From a bacterium (GTDB lineage: Bacteria; Patescibacteria; Saccharimonadia; Saccharimonadales; UBA4665), in assembly GCA_021778165.1 (NCBI GenBank), contig JAJYCU010000014.1, positions 2,693 to 8,879 of the forward strand: a stretch of DNA of 6,187 nt. The letters are read 5' to 3'. Below are positions 1 to 5,476 of this stretch, one piece after another. The translations under genes and the position numbers were made by a program. How positions within the stretch are numbered: the first letter of the stretch is position 1; each line of letters begins with the position of its first letter. Below the pieces are notes generated by a model. The model ran no database searches. It was not told the origin of the DNA and was given only the letters and a program-made list of their open reading frames with translations.

Positions 1-61
1 CATCAAGGATTAAACCAATGTGTGCCGGTATTAATTTTTCTTCAGATGAATTATTACTCAT
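1..61 (-). CDS. uppS: Undecaprenyl-diphosphate synthase (isoprenyl transferase), N-terminal fragment
   Basis: Only the first 20 codons lie in the window; the gene continues past the left edge. The ATG at 59-61 opens MSNNSSEEKL followed by IPAHIGLILD, and the next base is G, fitting a following Gly codon. This matches the N-terminal signature of cis-prenyltransferases (P-x-H-[IV]-x-[IL]-[IM]-[ML]-D-G-N). D20 would be the catalytic, Mg-binding aspartate equivalent to Asp26 of E. coli UppS. The family condenses isopentenyl diphosphate onto farnesyl diphosphate in the cytosol to make the C55 lipid carrier of peptidoglycan synthesis. The gene starts 40 bp after the stop of the 223-aa gene on the same strand, so co-transcription is likely. 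No Shine-Dalgarno sequence is visible. The identification rests on about ten residues, but the motif is distinctive. Confidence 0.8.
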   Translation of the reverse strand, partial: MSNNSSEEKLIPAHIGLILD

Positions 62-101
62 TTATAACTAATTATTATAACACTTTATGATTTTATATCG
101 T

Positions 102-773
102 CTAAATAACAAATTTATAGGCTAATGGATGGTCTTTTACGCTACCTAGCTCATCAGACCAAAAGTTTAATCGATTTCTTGAATCTATTAAAGTTTGCCA
201 ATAATTTTCGACTAACTCATGGTTATTTTGTAATGGTAATTGTTTTAAGGAAAAATCTTTTGAAATCTGTGCTATCGTTGATAAACTCGGAAAACGAGTT
301 TTACTGTTACTCATATTTATAAATATATTTTCTAGAGTTAAAAATTGAGCTATCTCATACATTATTTGAGGAGATGATTTAATGATATCGACTGAGATAT
401 CATTCTGAATTTTTTCTAGGACCGAGGAACTTGACTGAGCAGAACTTAAAGCTTCAATTGTATTAACAAAAATTCTTCTAGTAGCCTCTAATGGTTTATC
501 CTTAACCCTTTTGAGAGATTCATTTAAGCCATTTATAGCCATGGTTCTTTCAATTTGTGTTTGGGGTAAAAAATCTAACCCAATGCTTAATTTTACTTCT
601 GAACGAAGTAATGATCTACTTATATCGTTTATAGAGAATTTATAACCCAAATCTTCTATTACTTGAGGCTCTAAACCTATCCCAATTTGATCAAAATATG
701 GAGCTTCAACTTCAGGCACATAATTTAAATCTTTTGCCCCAGAATCTTGACTTAATATTTCAATTCCAGACAT
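102..773 (-). CDS. Hypothetical soluble protein upstream of uppS, 223 aa
   Basis: I do not recognise this protein. It begins MSGIEILSQD and ends with TAG at 102-104. It has no hydrophobic segment long enough for a membrane helix, no signal peptide and no cysteine. The first 45 residues are acidic and probably extended; the rest alternates short amphipathic helices (for example around 70-125 and 130-160), with a Ser-rich patch at 111-117. No catalytic motif is visible. The ATG at 771-773 is favoured because an extended -10 box (781-789) lies 7 nt upstream, implying a leaderless message. It lies 40 bp ahead of uppS and probably forms a two-gene unit with it, so a cell-envelope or division-related role is possible but unproven. 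It is divergent from the GH16 surface protein gene. Confidence 0.75.
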   Translation of the reverse strand: MSGIEILSQDSGAKDLNYVPEVEAPYFDQIGIGLEPQVIEDLGYKFSINDISRSLLRSEVKLSIGLDFLPQTQIERTMAINGLNESLKRVKDKPLEATRRIFVNTIEALSSAQSSSSVLEKIQNDISVDIIKSSPQIMYEIAQFLTLENIFINMSNSKTRFPSLSTIAQISKDFSLKQLPLQNNHELVENYWQTLIDSRNRLNFWSDELGSVKDHPLAYKFVI

Positions 774-780
774 ATTTATT

Positions 781-789
781 ATTATACCA
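781..789 (-). promoter_or_regulatory. Extended -10 promoter for the 223-aa gene/uppS unit
   Basis: Read on the minus strand this is TGGTATAAT, a perfect extended -10 (TGn + TATAAT). Only 7 nt separate it from the ATG at 773, so transcription would begin at or within a base or two of the start codon (leaderless). No convincing -35 box lies at 16-18 bp spacing, as is common for extended -10 promoters. Confidence 0.6.
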
Positions 790-846
790 CATTATTATAT
801 AAAATACTAGTTTATTATGATAATTTTATTCAATTAATAGTAATAA

Positions 847-855
847 TGTTATAAT
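847..855 (+). promoter_or_regulatory. Extended -10 promoter for the GH16 surface protein gene
   Basis: TGTTATAAT is a perfect extended -10 box. The -35 region at the expected distance (around 826-832) matches the consensus poorly. Predicted transcription starts near 862, giving a leader of about 22 nt made almost only of A and T with no Shine-Dalgarno sequence before the ATG at 884. It faces the opposite promoter at 781-789 across about 57 bp. Confidence 0.55.
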
Positions 856-883
856 CATGGCTAAATTAATAAAATAAAAAAAT

Positions 884-2575
884 ATGAATACATTTATAAG
901 ATTAAACAAAGTAGTAATCTTAAAATATTTAATTGTTTTTTATATTATTTGCTTTATTGGCTTAGGCTTTTTGCTTTACCATTATATTTATAACAGCCTA
1001 AATCAAACTTCTACCCCTCTAGGCAGCGTTAGCCTTGATAGCTTCAAATATAACGCTGATGCCTGTAAATCTGTTCAGTTAACAAACTCACAGAGTTTTA
1101 TAGATACTGTTAACCTTTATATAGTCGGCAACTATACCAATAACTCATCGAAGACAACTTATCCAAATTTATATTATCAAATCGATAACAATAACCTCGT
1201 AGACTTAGGAGAATTAATACCCTCTAATAGCAGTGTTGCAAATACCTATGCTCTAAGTTCAATTTCACCCAATTCTAAATTCAGTCTCTATATTGGCAAT
1301 AACACCTCGAGCTTAACTAAATTTCCTGATATTATCTCAACAATAGATAGCTTAGCCTTATGTAAAAATTCAAATTCTTCTAATCTACCGATAGGAACTA
1401 ATCCTAGTTCAATATCTAGTAAAAATAAAAGTATAACTTCAACCAAAACAACTAGCTCAACAAAAGTATCTGCAAATTCTAGCTCAACAACCGCTGTTTC
1501 TCAAATAAAAAACAATTCAACTTCAACTTCTTCGACGTCAAATACTAATACTAGTAATTCCGGCTCAAATAATTCATCTTCTAGTGGAGGTGGCACAACA
1601 TCAAATCCGAACAACCCAATTCCAATTGTAGTCAGCCCAACTCCTACCATATCTTTGTCTGCATCCTCTACAAATATATCTTCAGGAAATTCAAGTAATA
1701 TATCTTGGTCTAGTACTAACACTACAAGCTGTAGCGCCTCAGGAGCTTGGAACGGCAATAAAAATACATCTGGGTCTCAAAGTACTGGATTATTATATTC
1801 TTCATCTACATTTACCTTAAGCTGTTTAGGACCCGGAGGAAGTACTAGTTCAAATATAACTATAAATGTTTCAGCTCCAACAACATGCGCTTCATCATTA
1901 CCAACAACTAGCTCAGACCCGACATACCCACTATCTCAAGTTGAAAACTTTTCTGGTAGATCTTTACCTAGCGTTTGGAGTGATTATGGCAATGAAGTCC
2001 AACAACCATCTGGTTATGTCGCTGCATCTCATTTAGTACTTGTCCCTGGTAGTGGTACACAATTTCAAGGTTATCCAGATGCAATTAGCGGTAACGTAGG
2101 AGGTGTTACTGGGGCTAGCGGAGCAGTTTTAACTTACGTTCCTAGCTCGGGTGGTTACGATGTTTGTTTCTCTATGACTCAAGGTAACTGGCAAAATGTT
2201 CATATGGTCATAATATCTTGGCCATCAGACAATAACTGGAATGAAGGAGAATTAGATTTTTTTGAAGGAAACCCTCAAAGTTTACAGATAAATATACATG
2301 AAATTGGACCAAATCCAGCTACGAACGTATGGCAAGGTCACTGGCCAAGTTCGTTGGCAAGTGGTATCCATTTAATTTCAGCTCGATGGGACCCAGTTCA
2401 CGGTTACCGATTTTATCTTGATGGTGCTTTAGTCGCTACTGCACCGATTAGTAGTTCAGTTACAACTCCAACCACCAGCCATTTTCTATCTATGCAAATG
2501 CAAGATATGACCGAGAATGGCACAAACTCTGAAACCGCAACAGTATATTGGACAGCCTCATACGGATATAACTAA
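884..2575 (+). CDS. Membrane-anchored surface protein with Ig-like and GH16 glycoside hydrolase domains
   Basis: This 563-aa modular protein is probably displayed outside the cell. Residues 15-36 form one hydrophobic helix after a Lys/Arg-containing N-terminus, with no clear cleavage site, so it is likely an uncleaved anchor. Residues 45-160 are a beta-rich region of unknown family, with C61 and C160 as a possible disulfide. Residues 161-249 are a low-complexity linker, about two thirds Ser, Thr and Asn. Residues 252-331 match an Ig-like repeat common in Patescibacteria surface proteins (W275, C283, C314, with the WSSTNTTSC core). Residues 350-563 resemble glycoside hydrolase family 16: E456-L-D458-F-F-E461 fits the ExDxxE active site, with E456 as expected nucleophile and E461 as acid/base. 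GH16 enzymes cut beta-1,3 or beta-1,4 glucans and galactans; the substrate here cannot be read from sequence. The gene stands alone behind its own promoter and converges on the phospholipase D-like gene. Its GH16 part is visibly richer in G+C than its N-terminal part. Confidence 0.85.
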   Translation: MNTFIRLNKVVILKYLIVFYIICFIGLGFLLYHYIYNSLNQTSTPLGSVSLDSFKYNADACKSVQLTNSQSFIDTVNLYIVGNYTNNSSKTTYPNLYYQIDNNNLVDLGELIPSNSSVANTYALSSISPNSKFSLYIGNNTSSLTKFPDIISTIDSLALCKNSNSSNLPIGTNPSSISSKNKSITSTKTTSSTKVSANSSSTTAVSQIKNNSTSTSSTSNTNTSNSGSNNSSSSGGGTTSNPNNPIPIVVSPTPTISLSASSTNISSGNSSNISWSSTNTTSCSASGAWNGNKNTSGSQSTGLLYSSSTFTLSCLGPGGSTSSNITINVSAPTTCASSLPTTSSDPTYPLSQVENFSGRSLPSVWSDYGNEVQQPSGYVAASHLVLVPGSGTQFQGYPDAISGNVGGVTGASGAVLTYVPSSGGYDVCFSMTQGNWQNVHMVIISWPSDNNWNEGELDFFEGNPQSLQINIHEIGPNPATNVWQGHWPSSLASGIHLISARWDPVHGYRFYLDGALVATAPISSSVTTPTTSHFLSMQMQDMTENGTNSETATVYWTASYGYN

Positions 2576-2587
2576 AAAATAGCCAGT

Positions 2588-3637
2588 CTATATTAAACCA
2601 AAAAGAAGATTTATTTTTTGTGCTAGTTTTTTATCTTTTCTCATAAATGCTATCTCTGCCGTGTTAAATTTAACACCAGCATTTATTAAATTATGGCTAC
2701 CAATTACGACAAAATCATCACAAATTAATATTTTACTGTGTAAATAAGTATCTTCACTGACTCTATTATCATAAGTAAAATTATTCGGAAATTTGAGAAC
2801 GTTATATTTAAACATTACTAATTGCAATAATGAAAATGGAAATTTATGCTTAAGATAATGGTTATATACCAACTTAACCCTTACTCCTCTTTTAGAAGCT
2901 AAGATTAATTGCTGTAGTATTTTTCGATCAGGGAAAAATTGACATGTAAAAAGAATGTTTTTTGTTGCATCCTTAATTTGTCTCAAAGTTAAGTCGAAAA
3001 TTATTGAATCACCATTATTACCTCTATCTAGTAAAACCAATGAATTGTCTATTAAAGTAATCTTTAAATTATTATTTAAGGACTTCCTGACTGAATTAGT
3101 TGATATTAAATCTGAGCTAAATTCAAATAATTGATTTGCGAGGAATGGATTATTTATTTTTATCATATAATCACGATGGTTATCATCAGTTAAATTAACG
3201 CCACCAATATAGACAATATTATTAATAACGCCGAGTTTTATGTGGCTTCTATCTTTATACGCAAGCGAGAATAATCGATTTGGCCGATTAATTATTGCTA
3301 TTTTTATACCAGCATTTATTAACTTTTCGAGTCGAATATTTAATTTCTGGTAAAATCCATTAGCAAAAACTTTTTGTAAATTTTTACTGTAAAATAGTGG
3401 CCCAATCTTATTATTTTTATTAGAAAAAATAAATTGATGGGCATCAATTAATAAAACTATATTTACAGACCTTTTGGCTGCAGAAATTAATTCAAGATAT
3501 AGTAGATTTATCAGATTAGAATCAAAATCTACCACCATCGTCATTAGTAAGATATCGTCACCAGATACCGATTCATTAACATGACTAATCAACCGTTTTA
3601 GATAATCAGCCTTACTTATAAGACTGTACTTAGACAT
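2588..3637 (-). CDS. Phospholipase D superfamily protein, cardiolipin synthase-like
   Basis: This 349-aa protein has the two-lobed PLD layout. The first lobe contains H132-I-K134-x4-N139, then GG-VNL at 145-149. The second contains H300-S-K302-x4-D307, then GSHNL at 313-317. Each lobe has the usual preceding segment in which residues like SAAKRSVNIVLLID (52-65) and ASKRGVRVKLVY (247-258) form a helix and strand. The second HKD motif is complete; the first has Asn in place of Asp. The family transfers phosphatidyl groups or hydrolyses phosphodiesters using the two histidines. Bacterial relatives include cardiolipin synthases, but this protein has no N-terminal membrane helices, so a soluble lipid-modifying enzyme or a nuclease is also possible. 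It lies 41 bp downstream of the DUF2892 gene, probably in one operon. No SD sequence precedes the ATG at 3635-3637, and no nearer in-frame start is better supported. Confidence 0.8.
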   Translation of the reverse strand: MSKYSLISKADYLKRLISHVNESVSGDDILLMTMVVDFDSNLINLLYLELISAAKRSVNIVLLIDAHQFIFSNKNNKIGPLFYSKNLQKVFANGFYQKLNIRLEKLINAGIKIAIINRPNRLFSLAYKDRSHIKLGVINNIVYIGGVNLTDDNHRDYMIKINNPFLANQLFEFSSDLISTNSVRKSLNNNLKITLIDNSLVLLDRGNNGDSIIFDLTLRQIKDATKNILFTCQFFPDRKILQQLILASKRGVRVKLVYNHYLKHKFPFSLLQLVMFKYNVLKFPNNFTYDNRVSEDTYLHSKILICDDFVVIGSHNLINAGVKFNTAEIAFMRKDKKLAQKINLLFGLI

Positions 3638-3678
3638 TGAGAATACGACTTAATAAATTACTTTGAGAAATTAAATTA

Positions 3679-3870
3679 TTATTTTTCAGGAAAGAATACA
3701 CTAAGAATACAATAATCATAGGTTGCTGCTAAGATCGGTATGATACCGACGATAGATACGATATACCAATATCTAGAGTGCATAATAAATCCAAAACCTA
3801 TTAATAAAGCACCAAGAACATTTCTAATTGATTTACCTTCTAAGCTATTCATGAAATCTAAGAAACTCAT
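3679..3870 (-). CDS. Small DUF2892 (YgaP-like transmembrane domain) membrane protein
   Basis: This 63-aa protein fits the DUF2892 pattern: a short N-terminal amphipathic stretch (MNSLEGKSIRNVLG, 7-20), a first membrane helix at about 16-30, a short polar turn (HSRYW, 31-35) and a second helix at about 36-52. It closes with the family's C-terminal cysteine region (DYCILSVFF, 52-60). The same fold forms the membrane part of E. coli YgaP, but most stand-alone members have no known function. The start is well supported: AGGAG at 3879-3883 sits 8 nt before the ATG, with a TTGACA hexamer further upstream. It is probably the first gene of a two-gene operon with the PLD-like gene, which hints at a membrane-linked role for that enzyme. 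Confidence 0.8.
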   Translation of the reverse strand: MSFLDFMNSLEGKSIRNVLGALLIGFGFIMHSRYWYIVSIVGIIPILAATYDYCILSVFFPEK

Positions 3871-3878
3871 ATCCTTAT

Positions 3879-3883
3879 CTCCT
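3879..3883 (-). promoter_or_regulatory. Shine-Dalgarno site of the DUF2892 gene
   Basis: AGGAG on the minus strand, 8 nt before the ATG at 3868-3870. It is one of only two clear ribosome-binding sites in the window, which makes it notable next to several apparently SD-less starts, and it fixes the start of the 63-aa gene. Confidence 0.75.
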
Positions 3884-3900
3884 ATTATTATTTATTATCT

Positions 3901-3939
3901 TACATAAATAATAATACAACTATTTGTCAATAGTTTAAA
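3901..3939 (-). promoter_or_regulatory. Probable promoter of the DUF2892-PLD operon
   Basis: A perfect -35 hexamer TTGACA lies on the minus strand at 3925-3930. At 17-18 bp spacing the -10 candidates (TTATGT at 3902-3907, TATGTA at 3901-3906) are weak. The alternative pair is TTTAAA (3934-3939) with TATTAT (3911-3916) at 17 bp. Either places the transcription start 20-40 nt before the ATG, leaving room for the SD sequence. Which pair is used cannot be decided from sequence. Confidence 0.45.
3918..3935. repeat. 18-bp inverted repeat over the -35 box, possible operator
   Basis: The arms AACTATT (3918-3924) and AATAGTT (3929-3935) are perfect inverted copies around TGTC. On the minus strand the loop and flank contain the TTGACA hexamer. 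It could be a repressor operator for the DUF2892-PLD operon or a weak AT-rich terminator of the 134-aa gene that ends 18 bp upstream. No uninterrupted T-tract follows on the minus strand, so the operator reading is slightly favoured. Confidence 0.4.
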
Positions 3940-3952
3940 TTAGTTTTTTATT

Positions 3953-4357
3953 TTAGTTCCGATCACTTAGGCTTATCATAGCTAGCGATAAAATTGTAAC
4001 TCCAATTGCAGTACCAGTAATAAACCGATTTGTTTCATATATATTTGTATTTTTCGATCCAATAACGTCGTTAATAAGACTGAGTGAGAATCCCGTAACC
4101 GAGAGAGCTAAACTACCAACACCAGCCTTAAACCAAGCCTTACGTCTATCTGATAATCGATAATAGAAGCCTTCTATAATTCTATGACTTATTTCAAAAA
4201 TATTCTCTAATTCCTCAGGTTTATATCTTTCAGCATCCATTTCCGTAATATATAATATATCTGAGTATAAGTCAACAATTCGCAGTCGATTACCCGTAGA
4301 TATAAATACTGGTATTATTAATAAATAAAATGACAATAAAAATATTAATATCTTCAT
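3953..4357 (-). CDS. Hypothetical small membrane protein, 134 aa
   Basis: I do not recognise the family. The protein has a hydrophobic N-terminus (3-20, signal or first helix), a polar middle segment rich in Glu, Arg and Tyr (about 22-73, including MDAERYKPEELENIF at 40-54), then two predicted membrane helices at about 74-96 and 111-131 separated by a polar loop, and ends SDRN. The start is uncertain. The ATG at 4355-4357 lies inside the yaaA coding sequence, overlapping it by 28 bp head to head, with no SD sequence or clear -10 box upstream. The next in-frame ATG (M40) would remove the N-terminal helix. It is followed after 82 bp by the DUF2892 gene on the same strand, but that gene has its own promoter signal. 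The patterned hydrophobicity and length without stops make it a likely real gene. Confidence 0.65.
   Translation of the reverse strand: MKILIFLLSFYLLIIPVFISTGNRLRIVDLYSDILYITEMDAERYKPEELENIFEISHRIIEGFYYRLSDRRKAWFKAGVGSLALSVTGFSLSLINDVIGSKNTNIYETNRFITGTAIGVTILSLAMISLSDRN
4310..4318 (+). promoter_or_regulatory. Extended -10 promoter of yaaA, inside the divergent 134-aa gene
   Basis: TGGTATTAT matches TGn plus a five-of-six -10 hexamer, 11 nt before the yaaA ATG. The region 17 bp upstream (TTACCC, 4290-4295) matches -35 only in part. Predicted transcription begins about 5 nt before the start codon, so the mRNA is nearly leaderless. The box lies within the antisense coding region of the 134-aa membrane protein. 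Confidence 0.5.
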
Positions 4358-5103
4358 CTAAAAGTATGATTTATGATCCCGATAAACATACTTCTGGTCT
4401 AAATTTAACTAACCCTATTTATTCTAATGAAGCTACTGAAATTAATAAATCCTTGAAGGAATTGAACATTTCAGATATTCAAAGAATAATGAAGTTATCT
4501 TTGAACTTGGCCAACAAAACAAAGATTGATATAAATGAATTTACAGATGAATTTTCAGGATATCCTGCGATAAGTTATTTTTCGGGTGATATTTATAAAG
4601 GACTAAGAAAAATAAAATGGCAGAAACAAGATTATATTTACGCCACAGAGAATCTGGCAATAATTTCTGGATTATATGGCTATTTAAGGCCACTTGATAT
4701 TATTAAGAAATACCGATTAGAAATGGGCTACAAACTAAAAGTAAAAAATAAAGAAAATTTAACTAATTATTGGCATAACAGAATATCCAATCAGCTTGAA
4801 AGTGCTGATGTAATCTTCAATCTTTTATCATTTGAATATAGTAAGGCAATTCTACCTCTAAAGAATAATCCTCTAATCATTCATCCATATTTTTTTAATA
4901 AACAATCTAATGGAGAAATGAAATTTATCACACGAGAAACTAAAATAGCTCGTGGATTAATGGCTAGTTGGCTAATTAAAAATCAAATAAAAACTATAGA
5001 TGAAATGCAAAACTTTAATTTAGAAGGTTACCATTATGAAGATGACTATCTAAATCAAAAAACCAATCCAATTTTTTCAAAAAAATCAGTAATTAAAAGG
5101 TAG
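4330..5103 (+). CDS. yaaA: YaaA family peroxide-stress protein (UPF0246/DUF328)
   Basis: The 257-aa length is normal for the family and the conserved blocks occur in order: an N-terminal ILISSSKSM (5-13, equivalent to ILISPAKTL), YPAISYFSGDIYKGL (78-92), GLYGYLRPLDIIKKYRLEMG (114-133), NLLSFEYSKAI (164-174), KIARGLMASWLIK (205-217) and FNLEGYHYED (229-238). In E. coli YaaA is induced by OxyR during H2O2 stress and lowers free intracellular iron, limiting Fenton damage; its fold suggests nucleic-acid binding. The only sensible start is the ATG at 4330, which gives the family's N-terminus directly. No SD sequence precedes it; an extended -10 box lies 11 nt upstream. The start overlaps the divergent 134-aa gene and the end overlaps the winged-helix gene by 18 bp. 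The Pro-Ala of the usual PAK block is replaced by Ser-Ser. Confidence 0.93.
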   Translation: MTIKILISSSKSMIYDPDKHTSGLNLTNPIYSNEATEINKSLKELNISDIQRIMKLSLNLANKTKIDINEFTDEFSGYPAISYFSGDIYKGLRKIKWQKQDYIYATENLAIISGLYGYLRPLDIIKKYRLEMGYKLKVKNKENLTNYWHNRISNQLESADVIFNLLSFEYSKAILPLKNNPLIIHPYFFNKQSNGEMKFITRETKIARGLMASWLIKNQIKTIDEMQNFNLEGYHYEDDYLNQKTNPIFSKKSVIKR

Positions 5104-5349
5104 CATATTTTCCGGCCACATAAGATTTAATAATCTTTTACCTTTATTACTTAAAGTAACCCATATTTCGAAGTTTGATACATAATTTACAGATATCAGA
5201 CCTTTATGCTGTAGCCCTTTCAGGATATGCTTAAGTGTCTTACGGTCATATCTAAGTGTTTCTTCTAAAGTAATAAACTCATCTCTTCCATCTTCAGCAA
5301 TTTGCTGAAGTACTGATAAATAATCTCTATTTAAAAATGGAACTTTCAT
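5086..5349 (-). CDS. Small winged-helix DNA-binding regulator
   Basis: This is an 87-aa protein if translation starts at the ATG at 5347-5349, preferred because AAGGGGG lies 6 nt upstream. An in-frame ATG at 5386-5388 would add 13 residues (MFNLKLNKVRGYK) but has no ribosome-binding site. Pattern in 87-aa numbering: helix 1 at about 7-19, helix 2 (ITLEETLRY) at 26-34, recognition helix (DRKTLKHILKGLQHKG) at 35-50, a beta wing (ISVNYVSNFEIWVTLS) at 52-67 and a short C-terminal helix at 68-76. This is the MarR/HTH-type winged-helix layout without an effector or sensor domain and without an obvious cysteine metal site. It is divergent from the VIT transporter gene and tail-to-tail with yaaA, so control of the transporter and of itself through the inverted repeats at 5371-5443 is plausible. 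The exact family is not assigned. Confidence 0.75.
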   Translation of the reverse strand: MKVPFLNRDYLSVLQQIAEDGRDEFITLEETLRYDRKTLKHILKGLQHKGLISVNYVSNFEIWVTLSNKGKRLLNLMWPENMLPFNY

Positions 5350-5355
5350 TTTATA

Positions 5356-5362
5356 CCCCCTT
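5356..5362 (-). promoter_or_regulatory. Shine-Dalgarno-like site that favours the inner start of the winged-helix gene
   Basis: AAGGGGG on the minus strand, 6 nt before the ATG at 5347-5349. Five G residues in a region this AT-rich are unlikely by chance. A weak -10 candidate (TTAAAT, 5368-5373) would give a leader of about a dozen nt containing this site. Confidence 0.55.
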
Positions 5363-5370
5363 ACTTTATT

Positions 5371-5406
5371 TAACTTAAGATTAAACATTTCTTTATTCTT
5401 AAGTTA
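5371..5406. repeat. 10-bp inverted repeat upstream of the winged-helix gene, possible operator
   Basis: The arms TAACTTAAGA (5371-5380) and TCTTAAGTTA (5397-5406) are perfect reverse complements separated by 16 bp. Each contains the palindrome CTTAAG. Centre-to-centre spacing is 26 bp, about two and a half helical turns. The inner arm overlaps the candidate -10 box of the winged-helix gene. This suggests two binding sites for a dimeric regulator, plausibly the winged-helix protein itself. Confidence 0.45.
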
Positions 5407-5411
5407 TTTCC

Positions 5412-5443
5412 AGTCTAGTTCTTTAAACTAAGGAAAGACTTAG
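5412..5443. repeat. Nested inverted repeats in front of the VIT gene promoter
   Basis: Three short perfect inverted repeats are packed here: AGTCT/AGACT (5412-5416 and 5436-5440), TAGTT/AACTA (5416-5420 and 5426-5430) and CTAAG/CTTAG (5428-5432 and 5439-5443). The last abuts the expected -35 position of the VIT promoter. Each arm is only 5 bp, so chance is possible, but the density and position fit a regulatory site. Confidence 0.3.
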
Positions 5444-5459
5444 AAAAATACAAAAAATT

Positions 5460-5468
5460 TGTTAAAAT
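5460..5468 (+). promoter_or_regulatory. Extended -10 promoter of the VIT-family transporter gene
   Basis: TGTTAAAAT is TGn plus TAAAAT (five of six consensus bases), 8 nt before the ATG at 5477. Predicted transcription begins at or next to the start codon, so the message is likely leaderless. The -35 region (TTAGAA, 5440-5445) is weak and overlaps an inverted repeat. Confidence 0.5.
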
Positions 5469-5476
5469 AACTATTG

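Noticed and set aside
125..322. 65-codon plus-strand open frame opposite the 223-aa gene
   Set aside because: It lies wholly antisense to a better supported gene, has no promoter or ribosome-binding site, and its product looks like random hydrophobic sequence.
1364..1630. Low-complexity stretch as a tandem repeat or phase-variable tract
   Set aside because: The DNA encodes varied Ser/Thr/Asn codons without an exact repeated unit or long homopolymer, so slippage switching is not supported.
1501..1758. 85-codon minus-strand open frame inside the GH16 gene
   Set aside because: It is the antisense shadow of the Ser/Thr/Asn linker and Ig-like domain; the Glu/Leu/Val bias comes from complementing Ser/Asn codons.
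2574..2619. Possible bidirectional terminator between the GH16 and PLD genes
   Set aside because: AAAAAATA and TATTTTTT pair perfectly, but the stem is all A-T with a 30-base loop, which is expected by chance in such AT-rich DNA.
5071..5086. A/T-run palindrome at the end of yaaA
   Set aside because: It is a homopolymer palindrome within codons for Ile-Phe-Ser-Lys-Lys; no GC stem precedes it on either strand.
5122..5137. AAGATT/AATCTT hairpin after yaaA as a terminator
   Set aside because: The 6-bp stem has a single G-C pair, lies inside the winged-helix coding sequence, and is followed by a broken T-run.
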